DNA of 64,000 bases from Lachnotalea sp. AF33-28 (GCF_003477885.1 NZ_QUEE01000002.1:62001-126000); one strand, 5' to 3'; positions 1-9,247 are shown, numbered from the stretch's first letter. The notes: generated from the letters alone by a model not told the origin. Numbers and translations: made by a program.

Positions 1-1365
1 GACGGTACAACAACAGCGACTGTACTGGCACAGGCGATGATTAATGAAGGTATGAAGAACCTGGCAGCAGGAGCGAACCCGATCATCTTAAGAAAAGGCA
101 TGAAGAAAGCGACGGATGTAGCGGTAGAAGCTATTGCTAAGATGTCCAAGCCGGTTACAGGCAAGGATCAGATCGCAAGAGTTGCCGCAATCTCCGCCGG
201 CGATGACAGCGTGGGAGAGATCGTATCCGACGCTATGGAGAAAGTTTCCAAGGACGGCGTTATCACCATTGAAGAATCCAAGAGCATGTTAACAGAGCTG
301 GATCTGGTGGAAGGTATGCAGTTTGACCGCGGATATGTTTCCGCTTATATGTGCACGGATATGGAGAAGATGGAAGCAAATCTGGATGATCCGTATATTC
401 TGATCACAGATAAGAAGATCAGCAACATCCAGGATATCCTTCCCGTGCTGGAAGAGATCGTAAAGAGCGGTTCCAGACTGCTGATCATCGCAGAGGATAT
501 TGAAGGCGAAGCTCTGACCACCCTGATTGTTAATAAATTAAGAGGAACCTGTAATGTTGTTGGTGTTAAGGCTCCCGGCTATGGCGACAGAAGAAAAGAA
601 ATGCTGAAGGATATCGCGATTCTGACAGGCGGTACAGTGATTTCCGATGAACTGGGCTATGAGCTGAAAGAAACTACAATGGATATGCTGGGCCGTGCAA
701 AATCTGTAAAGGTTCAGAAGGAGAACACTGTGATCGTGGACGGCTGTGGCGAATCTGCTGAAATCCAGTCCAGGATCGGCCAGATCAAGGCTCAGATCGA
801 AGAGACCACTTCTGATTTCGACAGAGAGAAACTGCAGGAAAGACTGGCGAAGTTATCCGGCGGCGTAGCAGTGATCCGCGTGGGCGCTGCTACCGAGACA
901 GAGATGAAGGAGCAGAAACTGCGTATGGAAGACGCTCTGGCAGCTACAAAAGCGGCTGTGGAAGAGGGCGTGATCGCAGGCGGCGGATCCGCTTATATCC
1001 ATGCTACCAAGGAGATGGTTGAACTGGTGAACTCCCTGGAAGGCGATGAGAAGATCGGTGCTAAGATCGTTCTGAAGGCTCTGGAGGCTCCTTTAAACCA
1101 GATCGCCGCCAATGCCGGACTGGAAGGCGCTGTAATCATCAATAAGGTGAGAGAGTCCGAAGTGGGCGTGGGCTTCGATGCACTGAAGGAAGAGTATGTG
1201 GATATGCTGACAGCCGGCATCCTGGATCCTGCAAAGGTTACCAGAAGCGCTCTGCAGAACGCAACCAGCGTTGCTTCCACACTTCTGACCACAGAGTCTG
1301 TAGTGGCAAACATCAAAGAGCCCGAACCGGCTATGCCTGCAAACCCTGGAATGGGAATGATGTAA
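1..1365 (+). CDS. groEL: Chaperonin GroEL (60 kDa), 3' part
   Basis: The reading frame is open from base 1, so the gene starts upstream of the window; 454 residues of an approximately 540-residue family are present. The first residues are the ATP-binding DGTTTAT motif (about residue 87 of a full chain), followed by equatorial, intermediate and apical segments. The chain ends in a short PGMGMM tail, a typical GroEL C terminus of the GGM-rich kind. GroEL forms the double-ring cytosolic folding chamber with GroES, whose gene is probably just upstream. A strong intrinsic terminator follows directly. No damage is visible. Confidence 0.98.
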   Translation, partial: DGTTTATVLAQAMINEGMKNLAAGANPIILRKGMKKATDVAVEAIAKMSKPVTGKDQIARVAAISAGDDSVGEIVSDAMEKVSKDGVITIEESKSMLTELDLVEGMQFDRGYVSAYMCTDMEKMEANLDDPYILITDKKISNIQDILPVLEEIVKSGSRLLIIAEDIEGEALTTLIVNKLRGTCNVVGVKAPGYGDRRKEMLKDIAILTGGTVISDELGYELKETTMDMLGRAKSVKVQKENTVIVDGCGESAEIQSRIGQIKAQIEETTSDFDREKLQERLAKLSGGVAVIRVGAATETEMKEQKLRMEDALAATKAAVEEGVIAGGGSAYIHATKEMVELVNSLEGDEKIGAKIVLKALEAPLNQIAANAGLEGAVIINKVRESEVGVGFDALKEEYVDMLTAGILDPAKVTRSALQNATSVASTLLTTESVVANIKEPEPAMPANPGMGMM

Positions 1366-1390
1366 TCAGATTTATATATGGATTTATTGG

Positions 1391-1419
1391 GGAGCGGATT
1401 TTATCCGCTCCTTTTTTTT
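1391..1419 (+). terminator. Intrinsic terminator of groEL
   Basis: A perfect 8-bp stem GGAGCGGA/TCCGCTCC with a 4-nt AT-rich loop is followed by a run of eight T, 25 bases after the groEL stop. Confidence 0.9.
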
Positions 1420-1509
1420 CAATAGGGCGCGCCCTATTGAAAAAAACGCTCCGCTTAGGATCGCACTGCGGCGGGAAGGTATACTGTCGCCAGGGCGACC
1501 CGCCGCAGG
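1413..1509. repeat. Interspersed intergenic repeat, copy A
   Basis: A palindrome centred on GGGCGCGCCC with flanking T and A runs (1413-1446) leads into a GC-rich block (1447-1509). The block reappears nearly unchanged at 43358-43420 after a similar CCCTATTGAA lead-in. The two copies differ by only a few substitutions over about 78 bases. No ORF is involved. The remainder of the gap to 1650 holds a second small GC palindrome near 1513-1532 and a -10-like TATAAT at 1612-1617. Confidence 0.75.
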
Positions 1510-1650
1510 CGGAGAATCCCGCCAGCGGGATTCTTTCTTGTGATTATTTTTTGTAACTCAAGGTTTTGCAACTTAATAAAACTTTTAGTGGAAAATAGCC
1601 GTAATATCTTATATAATGGGAATTAATAACGAATTCTGAGGAGGATTATG

Positions 1651-2151
1651 ATGAACGAGCAGTATTGTGAATGTATGGTTAAGAGAAAGGTGCCGGGATA
1701 TTCCTATGTGGTAGTCCCCATTATGATCACTGTATGTGTTCTGCTATGGTTTATGGCGATTATCGGCAATTTTATCCTGATGCTGGTTGCGCTTGCTGCT
1801 TCTGCGGGCGTGTATTTCTATTACAGGAGCACCAGGGTGGAGTATGAGTATGTGTATGTGGGCGGAGACCTGTCCTTTGACCGTATTCAGGCTCAATCCA
1901 GAAGAAAGCGTATGTGCACCTTTGATATGGATCATACAGAGATTGTGGCGCCGCTTACGAGCCATGCGATGGATTCCTTCCAGAACAAGCAGATGACGGT
2001 GAAGGATTTTACTTCCAAAATGCCCGACAGACGGGTTTATGTGATGGTCTGCAACCAGGACGGCAAGATGACGAAGGTTTTGTTTGAGCCCAACGAAAAA
2101 CTGCTGAATATGATGCGCATGGCAGCTCCGAGAAAAGTGAATATTTATTAG
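1651..2151 (+). CDS. Small membrane protein, DUF6106-like
   Basis: 166-residue protein of unknown function. Two ATG codons lie in tandem (1648, 1651); the second is favoured because GAGGAGG at 1638-1644 is six bases from it. Residues about 20-60 form two closely spaced hydrophobic helices; the rest is a soluble, basic cytoplasmic-looking domain with Tyr/Val-rich strands. Overall length and layout resemble a Lachnospiraceae family I recall as DUF6106, but this was not checked. It stands alone, with a TATAAT box at 1612-1617. guaB downstream has its own promoter. Confidence 0.75.
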   Translation: MNEQYCECMVKRKVPGYSYVVVPIMITVCVLLWFMAIIGNFILMLVALAASAGVYFYYRSTRVEYEYVYVGGDLSFDRIQAQSRRKRMCTFDMDHTEIVAPLTSHAMDSFQNKQMTVKDFTSKMPDRRVYVMVCNQDGKMTKVLFEPNEKLLNMMRMAAPRKVNIY

Positions 2152-2163
2152 TTAAAAGTGTAT

Positions 2164-2192
2164 TTGACATATGGACAAATATCTGCTAGACT
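2164..2192 (+). promoter_or_regulatory. Sigma-A-type promoter of guaB
   Basis: TTGACA at 2164-2169 and TAGACT at 2187-2192 are separated by exactly 17 bases, 40 bases upstream of the chosen guaB start. No purine riboswitch fold was recognised in the short leader. Confidence 0.75.
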
Positions 2193-2231
2193 ACAAAGAA
2201 AATCAAATCGGAGAAAGTGAGGAAATTGAAA

Positions 2232-3686
2232 ATGGGTACAATTATCGGTGAGGGCATTACCTTTGACGATGTGCTGTTGGTGCCGCAGTATTCAGAGGTG
2301 ATTCCGAATCAGGTTGACCTGACTACTTATTTAACTAAAAAGATAAAGCTCAACATTCCCATGATGAGTGCCGGCATGGATACGGTCACAGAGCACCGCA
2401 TGGCGATTGCCATGGCCAGACAGGGCGGCATCGGCATTATCCATAAGAATATGTCCATAGAAGAGCAGGCGGAGGAAGTGGACAAGGTAAAGCGTTCGGA
2501 GAACGGAGTGATCACGGATCCCTTTTATCTGTCGCCTGAACATACTCTGGAGGATGCCAACAATCTCATGGCAAAATTCCGTATTTCCGGCGTGCCCATT
2601 ACAGAAGGCAGAAAACTGGTAGGTATCATCACCAACAGGGATTTGCTTTTTGAAACTGATTTTTCAAAGAAGATAAAAGAATCCATGACTTCCGAAGGGC
2701 TGATCACAGCAAAGGAAGGCATTACCCTCGAAGAGGCAAAACAGATACTTGCAAAGGCTAGGAAGGAGAAACTTCCGATTGTAGATGAGAACTTTAATCT
2801 CAAAGGGCTGATCACGATCAAGGATATCGAGAAACAGATCAAGTACCCTCTGTCCGCCAAGGACGGGCAGGGCAGACTGCTCTGCGGGGCCGCTGTCGGC
2901 ATTACCAATAATATCATGGAGCGCGTGGATGCGCTGGTGAATGTGAAGGTGGATGTGGTGGTTCTGGACTCTGCCCATGGGCATTCCAAAAACATTCTGG
3001 GCGCTGTGCGCATGATCAAGGAGAAATATCCGGATCTGCAGGTGATCGCCGGCAACGTGGCCACCGGAGAAGCAACAGATGCTCTGATTGAGGCCGGAGT
3101 GGATGCAGTTAAGGTAGGGATCGGACCGGGTTCCATCTGTACGACGAGAGTGGTAGCGGGTATCGGCGTTCCGCAGGTGACCGCGATTATGGACTGTTAT
3201 GCGGTGGCGAAGAAAGCGGGTATCCCGATCATCGCCGACGGCGGTATAAAATACTCCGGCGATATCACGAAGGCGATCGCGGCGGGCGGCAGCGTCTGCA
3301 TGATGGGCAGCATCTTTGCTGGCTGTGACGAGAGCCCGGGAACCTTTGAACTGTATCAGGGCAGGAAATACAAAGTATACCGCGGTATGGGCAGTATCGC
3401 CGCTATGGAGAACGGCAGCAAGGACAGGTATTTCCAGCAGGATGCCAAGAAACTTGTGCCCGAAGGCGTGGAAGGCCGCGTAGCCTATAAGGGTACTGTG
3501 GAGGATACGGTGTTCCAGCTGATCGGAGGGCTGCGCTCCGGTATGGGTTACTGCGGCGCCAGGGATATCCCCACTCTGATGGAAACTGCGAAATTCATCA
3601 AGATATCAGCCGCATCTCTGAAAGAAAGCCATCCTCATGATATTCATATAACGAAGGAAGCGCCGAACTACAGCGTGGATGAATGA
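2232..3686 (+). CDS. guaB: Inosine-5'-monophosphate dehydrogenase
   Basis: Catalyses NAD-dependent oxidation of IMP to XMP, the committed step to GMP. The GMP synthase partner guaA lies in this same window, but not in an operon with it. The 484-residue chain shows the N-terminal EGITFDDVLLVP signature, a Bateman pair of CBS domains (about residues 95-200) inserted in the TIM barrel, and the catalytic loop GPGSICTTR with the nucleophilic cysteine near residue 302. A GTG five codons upstream (2217) is also in frame. The ATG at 2232 is preferred because AGG-type SD bases sit 9 nt before it and IMPDHs normally begin MGxIIGEGITF. Confidence 0.97.
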   Translation: MGTIIGEGITFDDVLLVPQYSEVIPNQVDLTTYLTKKIKLNIPMMSAGMDTVTEHRMAIAMARQGGIGIIHKNMSIEEQAEEVDKVKRSENGVITDPFYLSPEHTLEDANNLMAKFRISGVPITEGRKLVGIITNRDLLFETDFSKKIKESMTSEGLITAKEGITLEEAKQILAKARKEKLPIVDENFNLKGLITIKDIEKQIKYPLSAKDGQGRLLCGAAVGITNNIMERVDALVNVKVDVVVLDSAHGHSKNILGAVRMIKEKYPDLQVIAGNVATGEATDALIEAGVDAVKVGIGPGSICTTRVVAGIGVPQVTAIMDCYAVAKKAGIPIIADGGIKYSGDITKAIAAGGSVCMMGSIFAGCDESPGTFELYQGRKYKVYRGMGSIAAMENGSKDRYFQQDAKKLVPEGVEGRVAYKGTVEDTVFQLIGGLRSGMGYCGARDIPTLMETAKFIKISAASLKESHPHDIHITKEAPNYSVDE

Positions 3687-3715
3687 TGACAATAAATATG
3701 CAATGACAGCAAAGA

Positions 3716-3752
3716 CAGCTCTACTGCCCGGATTCGGCAGGGAGCTGTTTTT
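3716..3752 (+). terminator. Intrinsic terminator after guaB
   Basis: CAGCTC and CTGCC pair with GGCAG and GAGCTG around a short loop, followed by a run of five T. It lies 30 bases after the guaB stop. Confidence 0.75.
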
Positions 3753-3915
3753 GCTGTTCTGTTATTTTATGGAGAAACCCGGACCAAGCACGCAGGATAT
3801 GATGCTAAAAGTTAAGGAAAAGTTAAAGTATAAATGCGGCGGAACTGTTATACTGTTAATCAGTGCAGGTTTTCCTGCCATAGCTTGCAGACCGGAACAT
3901 ATATAGGAAAATCAG

Positions 3916-4650
3916 ATGAAGAACAACAATCACAATCATATAGATGAACAAAGTAGTGCGGAAGAAATGCGTTTTCAGAAAAGGAAGGCGGAGTATCTTA
4001 AAAAACGCCGCCGCCGCCGTCAGTTGCGCATGCTGAAACGCTATCTGCTGCTTGCAGGGATGGCGGTCGGAGCGGTGTTCCTGTTGTCCGCCGGTGTGCG
4101 TGCAATCAGCCGCCTCCCGATATTCCATCCCGGGCAGCCCATAGCGGAGATTGAAATCCCGTCCTGGATCACGCAGGATTTTCTGATGCCCAATCCTTAT
4201 TCCAGGCCGCAGAAAGAACTGAAAAAGGTGAACGGCGTTGTGGTGCATTATGTGGGAAATCCCGGAACCACTGCAAAACAGAACCAAAGCTATTTTAACA
4301 GCCTGGCGGAAACTCATGCCACCTATGCCAGCAGTAATTTCATTATCGGCCTGGAAGGTGAGATCATCCAGTGCATGCCTTTGAATGAAGTGGCATACTG
4401 TTCGAATGACCGCAATTCGGACACAATATCCATTGAGTGCTGCCATCCCGACGAAAGCGGCCAGTTCACACAGGAAACCTATGATTCCCTGGTGAAGCTG
4501 ACGCGCTGGCTGGCAGAAACCTTTTCACTTACAGAGGAGGATATCATCCGTCACCATGATGTGACCGGAAAGATCTGTCCTAAGTATTATGTGGATCATC
4601 CGGACGCATGGGCCGCTTTCCGCAAGGATGTATTTGCCGAACCCTTTTAA
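3916..4650 (+). CDS. N-acetylmuramoyl-L-alanine amidase (Amidase_2), membrane-anchored
   Basis: 244 residues. It has a basic cytoplasmic N terminus rich in Arg/Lys, then one transmembrane helix (about residues 43-65), a short linker and a zinc amidase domain of the Amidase_2/PGRP fold. The likely zinc ligands are visible: His in VVVHYVGNPG, then His and Cys in RHHDVTGKICP. It would cleave the lactyl-amide bond between MurNAc and the stem peptide on the outer face of the membrane, in cell-wall remodelling or lysis of the mother-cell wall. Its stop codon overlaps that of the convergent HD-domain gene. Confidence 0.9.
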   Translation: MKNNNHNHIDEQSSAEEMRFQKRKAEYLKKRRRRRQLRMLKRYLLLAGMAVGAVFLLSAGVRAISRLPIFHPGQPIAEIEIPSWITQDFLMPNPYSRPQKELKKVNGVVVHYVGNPGTTAKQNQSYFNSLAETHATYASSNFIIGLEGEIIQCMPLNEVAYCSNDRNSDTISIECCHPDESGQFTQETYDSLVKLTRWLAETFSLTEEDIIRHHDVTGKICPKYYVDHPDAWAAFRKDVFAEPF

Positions 4651-5213
4651 AGTCCCATCCCGGGATTTAAGCTGCGCATGGCCAGTATCGTATCGGAAAT
4701 TAAATCATCCAGAGGCATTCCCAGCATATCCGCCCCTTTTTGAATCACCTCTCTTGAGCACCCGGCTGCAAAGCTGGGTGTTTTAAATTTCTTTTTTACC
4801 GATTTTAACTCCAGATCGTCCACACTTTTGCTGGGGCGCATGATAGCCACCGCTCCGATCAGGCCGGTGAGCTCATCCACCGCATATAATACCTTCTCCA
4901 TCACATGTTCGGGACGGATGTCCACGGTGATCCCGTATCCGTGGCTGGCTGTGGCGCGTATGACGGATTCGTCAATACCGTGTTCGCGCATGAGCTCCTG
5001 GCTCTTGATGCAGTGTTCCTCCGGCCATTGCTCAAAATCCAGATCATGCAGCATGCCGACCGCTTTCCAGTATTCGGTTCTTTCTGGATCGTATTTTTGA
5101 GCGAACCAGCCGAGAACACCGGAAACAATCTGTGCATGTCTTAGATGAAAATCTTCCTTGTTGTACTCTTTCAGCAGTGCTTCTGCCTGCTCCAATGTAG
5201 GAATGCGGCTCAT
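4647..5213 (-). CDS. HD-domain (HDIG-type) hydrolase
   Basis: 188-residue cytosolic protein with an HD phosphohydrolase core: metal-binding His in HLRHAQIV (about residue 26), the HD pair in GMLHDLDF (about 56-57), and later His and Asp in ASHGYG and AVDELTG. This subgroup resembles small HDIG proteins that act on nucleotide-type substrates; the actual substrate is unknown. The start MSRIPTLEQ is chosen because GGAGG lies 8 nt before it; the longer frame to 5261 has no SD. It is convergent with the amidase, and the two stop codons overlap by three bases, leaving no room for a separate terminator. Confidence 0.85.
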   Translation of the reverse strand: MSRIPTLEQAEALLKEYNKEDFHLRHAQIVSGVLGWFAQKYDPERTEYWKAVGMLHDLDFEQWPEEHCIKSQELMREHGIDESVIRATASHGYGITVDIRPEHVMEKVLYAVDELTGLIGAVAIMRPSKSVDDLELKSVKKKFKTPSFAAGCSREVIQKGADMLGMPLDDLISDTILAMRSLNPGMGL

Positions 5214-5333
5214 ATCTTTACCTCCTATGTCACCAACCGAAGGTTGATGATTTATGCACACTTCAGTGTGCTTCCACTTTTTATTGTATCAGTTGCTGAA
5301 ATTCATTTTAATCACATTTTCACACCGGGTCAA

Positions 5334-5362
5334 GCATAATATTTTCCGCTTCTGGCAAACTA
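5334..5362 (+). promoter_or_regulatory. Possible forespore (sigma-G/F) promoter of spoVAF
   Basis: GCATA at 5334-5338 and CAAACTA at 5356-5362, 17 bases apart, resemble the forespore consensus GHATR-CATWMTA (one mismatch in the -10). They lie 42 bases upstream of the start. No sigma-A pair is evident here, which fits the sporulation role of the gene. Confidence 0.45.
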
Positions 5363-5403
5363 TTACTGCATTAAGAGATAAATCGATGAGGAGTGATTGA
5401 TAT

Positions 5404-6819
5404 ATGCAGGGACAAATGACTGGCTGCCTGGATCAGGATAAGAAATTGTTTGACGGTATTTTGAACATAGACAAAAATTTCGACGTGGTGTACAGGGTAA
5501 TTACAATCGGAGACCGCAAGGCCTGCCTGTATGCGATCGACGGATTTATGAAGGATGAGACCCTGCTGCGTCTGATTCAGGGCTTCTGCGCCATAAAAGC
5601 GGCGGATCTGCCGGAGGACGCTCACGGTTTTGCCAAGAAATATCTTCCTTATATTGAGGTTGGGCTGGAGAATCAGGTGGAATCGCTGCTGACGCAGCTG
5701 CTGTCCGGCGTTACGCTGATGTTTGTGGACGGCTACGACAAGTGCATGGCCATCGACTGCCGGACCTATCCGGCCAGAGGCGTGCAGGAGCCGGAAAAGG
5801 ACCGGGTGCTGCGCGGTTCCAGAGACGGTTTTGTGGAGACACTGGTGTTTAACACCGCCCTGATCCGCCGCAGAATACGGGATCCGAAGCTGATCAATGA
5901 GATCGTTCAGGTGGGTGAAAGTTCAAAAACAGATATTGTAATCTCCTATATGGAAGACCGTGTGGACCGGGAGCTGCTTGACAAGATCAAAAACAGGATT
6001 TCTAATATCAAGGTGGATGCGCTGACCATGAACCAGGAAAGCTTAGCAGAGTGCCTTTACCAGAGCAAATGGTATAATCCATTCCCGAAATTTAAATTTT
6101 CGGAGCGCCCCGATACGGCTGCGGCCCATCTGTTGGAAGGAAATATTGTAATACTGGTGGACAATTCGCCCGCAGCCATGATCTTGCCGTCCTCAGTATT
6201 TGATATCGTGGAAGAAGCGGACGATTACTATTTCCCGCCCCTCACAGGAACGTATCTGCGGATTTCCAGATTCCTTATATCCTTTGTCACGCTGACTCTG
6301 ACACCAGTCTATCTGCTCTTTGTGCAGAACCCTGAGTGGCTGCCGTCCTGGCTTGAATTTACCAGAGTGAAGGAAGCTGTGAATGTACCCATTATCCTTC
6401 AGCTTTTGATCCTGGAATTCGCGATCGACGGGCTGCGGCTGGCATCGGTGAGCACACCCAGCATGCTTTCTACGCCGCTAAGCGTGATAGCCGGTCTGGT
6501 GGTCGGTGATTTCTCGGTCAGCTCCGGCTGGTTCAATGCGGAAACCATGCTGTATATGGCCTTTGTTGTAATTGCAAACTATACTCAGGCCAGCTTTGAA
6601 TTCGGATATGCCCTCAAGTTTATGAGGCTGCTGCTCTTAATATTGACCGCGCTGTTTAATCTCTGGGGATTTATCGCGGGCTTTGTGATTACGGTCCTGT
6701 GTATTGTGATGAATAAAACGATCAGCGGGAAGAGCTATATCTATCCCTTGATTCCCTTTTCATGGAAGGAGATACGGCAGCGTCTGGTCCGGACGAGAAT
6801 TCCGTTTGAAAAAAAGTAG
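5404..6819 (+). CDS. spoVAF: GerA-family spore germination protein, SpoVAF-like
   Basis: 471 residues, the usual length for SpoVAF/GerAA proteins. The N-terminal soluble half carries the family signatures RGSRDGFVETLVFNT and ALIRRRIRDP. The C-terminal half follows EEADDYYFPPLTGTYLR and has about five transmembrane helices. In Bacillus, SpoVAF is a GerA-type A subunit linked to the SpoVA dipicolinate channel of the spore inner membrane. Here it stands alone, without visible GerB/GerC or other spoVA genes, a common arrangement in Clostridia. ATG with a GAGGAG-type SD 11 bases upstream (5389-5394). It marks the organism as a spore former. Confidence 0.85.
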   Translation: MQGQMTGCLDQDKKLFDGILNIDKNFDVVYRVITIGDRKACLYAIDGFMKDETLLRLIQGFCAIKAADLPEDAHGFAKKYLPYIEVGLENQVESLLTQLLSGVTLMFVDGYDKCMAIDCRTYPARGVQEPEKDRVLRGSRDGFVETLVFNTALIRRRIRDPKLINEIVQVGESSKTDIVISYMEDRVDRELLDKIKNRISNIKVDALTMNQESLAECLYQSKWYNPFPKFKFSERPDTAAAHLLEGNIVILVDNSPAAMILPSSVFDIVEEADDYYFPPLTGTYLRISRFLISFVTLTLTPVYLLFVQNPEWLPSWLEFTRVKEAVNVPIILQLLILEFAIDGLRLASVSTPSMLSTPLSVIAGLVVGDFSVSSGWFNAETMLYMAFVVIANYTQASFEFGYALKFMRLLLLILTALFNLWGFIAGFVITVLCIVMNKTISGKSYIYPLIPFSWKEIRQRLVRTRIPFEKK

Positions 6820-6877
6820 TAATTTATCGGTAGCTGTGTATAGTAACCAAGAAAGTAAATTAAGGCGTGTTTTGTGA

Positions 6878-6906
6878 TTGACAATCATTATCAGTTATAC
6901 TAGAAT
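6878..6906 (+). promoter_or_regulatory. feoAB promoter with overlapping Fur box
   Basis: TTGACA (6878-6883) and TAGAAT (6901-6906) are 17 bases apart. TGACAATCATTATCA at 6879-6893 matches 14 of 15 bases of the 7-1-7 Fur operator TGATAATCATTATCA and covers the -35 and spacer. Iron-loaded Fur would block polymerase, so ferrous uptake should be induced when iron is low. Confidence 0.8.
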
Positions 6907-7026
6907 AACTATGGCTGAACCGTATCGGCGGCATCGCTGAATGATTGGTTCATTTTGGCAAACATTGCGGATAACACAGACATAAGATAAAACAGGAAGA
7001 GATATTCCGGGAATTCGGAGGACACT

Positions 7027-7266
7027 ATGTATTTATGTGAGGGCGAAACAGGAAAGGCCTATCAGGTGGCGGAGCTGGAGATTACTCCGCAGATTACGCG
7101 CCGGCTGGAAGCGCTGGGAGTGAATGAAGGCACAAAAATTGAGATTTTGAATCATAAAAGAAATCGTGGTGCATTTATTATAAGAGTGAGGGGTACGCGT
7201 CTGGCCATCGGGCGCCGGATCGCGGACGGAATTGCAATAAAGGAGGTGCCGGAAGATGGAAAATAG
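7027..7266 (+). CDS. feoA: Ferrous iron transport protein A
   Basis: 79-residue SH3-like cytosolic protein, full length for FeoA, with the family pattern LGVNEGTKIEIL...IRVRGTRLAIGRRIA. It is thought to bind and modulate the G domain of FeoB. A GGAGG-type SD precedes the ATG. Its 3' end overlaps feoB by 11 bases, so translation is probably coupled. The operon is driven by the Fur-box promoter upstream. Confidence 0.92.
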   Translation: MYLCEGETGKAYQVAELEITPQITRRLEALGVNEGTKIEILNHKRNRGAFIIRVRGTRLAIGRRIADGIAIKEVPEDGK

Positions 7267-9247
7267 ACCGATCACACTGGGGTTTGTGGGGAATCCCAAC
7301 TGCGGAAAGACGACGCTGTTTAACGCATTTACCGGCGCCAACTTAAAGGTTGCCAACTGGCCGGGCGTTACGGTGGAACGCGTGGAAGGGGAGACCAGCT
7401 ATCGGGGACAGAAACTGAAGCTGATCGACCTTCCGGGCATCTACAGCCTGACCTCCTACAGCATTGAGGAGAAGGTCAGCAGAAGGTGTATCATGGAAGA
7501 AGATGTGGATGTGATCATCAACGTGGTGGATGCGTCCAATCTGGAGAGAAACCTTTATCTGACCATGCAGCTGCTGGAGCTGAACAAGCCGGTAATACTG
7601 GCTTTAAATATGATGGATATCGTCAAGGACCGGGGTATGGAGATCGATCTGCACCGGCTGCCGGAGCTTTTAGGTCATATCCCGGTTGTGCCGGTTTCCG
7701 CCAGAAAGCGGACGGGCCTGGAGGTGCTGCTCCATGCTGCGGTCCACCATTATGAGGAAGGACCCCACGGCAAAGTGATCACCTACAGCCGCGGCCTGGA
7801 GGCGAAGATTGAAAAGATACAGGTAGTGCTGCAGGCCCGTTACAAGGATGTGGAGAATCCGAGATGGACCGCGATTAAGCTGTTAGAATATGATGAGGAG
7901 GTCAGCGAGAAATATCCGGTTGACCTGACGAGCATCATCGATCAGAATTATGAAAAGCAGATCATCAATGAGAAATACGATTACATAGAGGCAGTGATTG
8001 AAGAGTGTCTGTTCAACCAGAAGTCAAAGGCCGTTAAGACGGAAAAAATTGACCGCTACCTGACGCATCCTGTTCTGGGAGTCCCTATATTTCTGCTGAT
8101 CATGGCTCTGGTTTTCTTCCTTACGTTTACAGTGGGAGATTTCCTGAAGGGATATTTTGAAGTGGCGCTGGATGTGCTGTCATCCGGTGCTAACACACTT
8201 CTGCACAGTATTGGCGTATCCGGCTGGCTGATCTCACTGGTGGTGGATGGGGTGATCGCCGGCGTAGGGGGAATATTGACGTTCCTTCCGAACATTTTCA
8301 TCCTGTTTCTGGCCCTGGCTTTTCTGGAAGACAGCGGTTACATGGCCAGGGTGGCATATGTCATGAATGAGATCATGGGGAAAGTCGGCCTCTCCGGCAA
8401 GGCATTTCTCCCGATGGTGCTGGGATTTGGCTGTACAGTGCCGGCTGTGATGGCTACCAGGTCTCTGGAAAGCATCAGGGACAGAAGGCGCGCAATACTG
8501 ATCACTCCGTTTATGTCTTGTTCCGCGAGGCTTCCGATTTATGTGCTGTTTGCGGATATGTTTTTCGGAAACTACGCTATGCTGGCCGCGTACTCCCTCT
8601 ATATTATCGGAGTGCTGGTGGCCATACTGATTGCGTTCATTGTGGAGAAGCTGCATCCTTCTAAAAACGAAAATGCCCTGTTAATTGAGCTGCCGGAATA
8701 TAAATCTCCCAACGCCCGTACAATCGCCATCTATGTATGGGAGAAGGTAAAAGACTATCTGACCAAGGCGGGAACAATTATCTTTATCGCTTCCATCGTC
8801 CTGTGGTTCCTGCTCAATTATAATATCCACGGTGTGGCGGGAGATGTCTCACTAAGCTTCGGGGCCTCCATAGGAAAGCTCCTGACACCGCTTTTAGTGC
8901 CGGCGGGGCTCGGCATGTGGCAGATCGCGGTGGCGTTAATTTGCGGGCTGTCGGCGAAAGAAGTGGTGGTGTCCAGCTTTTCCGTATTGTTTGCGATTAA
9001 CAACATTAATTCCGCGGCGGGGATGGCGGAGCTTTCGGGGCTTCTCGGCCAGGCCGGCTTTACATCGCTCAACGCGTATGCGTTGATGATTTTCTGCCTG
9101 CTGTACTCTCCCTGTGTGGCTACCATAGGAACAATAAAAAAGGAAACGAACTCTTGGAAATTTACGCTCGGTATGGTATTATTTCAATTAGCAGTTGCCT
9201 GGGTGGGCGCGGTGCTGGTATATCAGATCGGCAGTTTGTTCGTATAG
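7256..9247 (+). CDS. feoB: Ferrous iron transporter FeoB
   Basis: 663 residues. The N-terminal G domain has G1 GNPNCGKT (residues 12-19), G3 DLPG (about 58-61) and G4 NMMD (about 118-121). A helical linker follows, then a membrane domain with paired gate (Gate/Nucleos_recog-type) segments and conserved motifs such as GFGCTVPAVMATR and CSARLPIYV. It imports Fe2+ across the cytoplasmic membrane. AGGAGG lies 9 bases before the ATG, inside feoA. No FeoC-type gene follows, although a C-terminal single-helix extension is present. The next 139 bases hold a weak hairpin (about 9302-9326) and no gene. Confidence 0.97.
   Translation: MENRPITLGFVGNPNCGKTTLFNAFTGANLKVANWPGVTVERVEGETSYRGQKLKLIDLPGIYSLTSYSIEEKVSRRCIMEEDVDVIINVVDASNLERNLYLTMQLLELNKPVILALNMMDIVKDRGMEIDLHRLPELLGHIPVVPVSARKRTGLEVLLHAAVHHYEEGPHGKVITYSRGLEAKIEKIQVVLQARYKDVENPRWTAIKLLEYDEEVSEKYPVDLTSIIDQNYEKQIINEKYDYIEAVIEECLFNQKSKAVKTEKIDRYLTHPVLGVPIFLLIMALVFFLTFTVGDFLKGYFEVALDVLSSGANTLLHSIGVSGWLISLVVDGVIAGVGGILTFLPNIFILFLALAFLEDSGYMARVAYVMNEIMGKVGLSGKAFLPMVLGFGCTVPAVMATRSLESIRDRRRAILITPFMSCSARLPIYVLFADMFFGNYAMLAAYSLYIIGVLVAILIAFIVEKLHPSKNENALLIELPEYKSPNARTIAIYVWEKVKDYLTKAGTIIFIASIVLWFLLNYNIHGVAGDVSLSFGASIGKLLTPLLVPAGLGMWQIAVALICGLSAKEVVVSSFSVLFAINNINSAAGMAELSGLLGQAGFTSLNAYALMIFCLLYSPCVATIGTIKKETNSWKFTLGMVLFQLAVAWVGAVLVYQIGSLFV

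Noticed and set aside
3679..3906. 75-codon frame after guaB
   Set aside because: It overlaps the guaB end and runs through its terminator; no SD.
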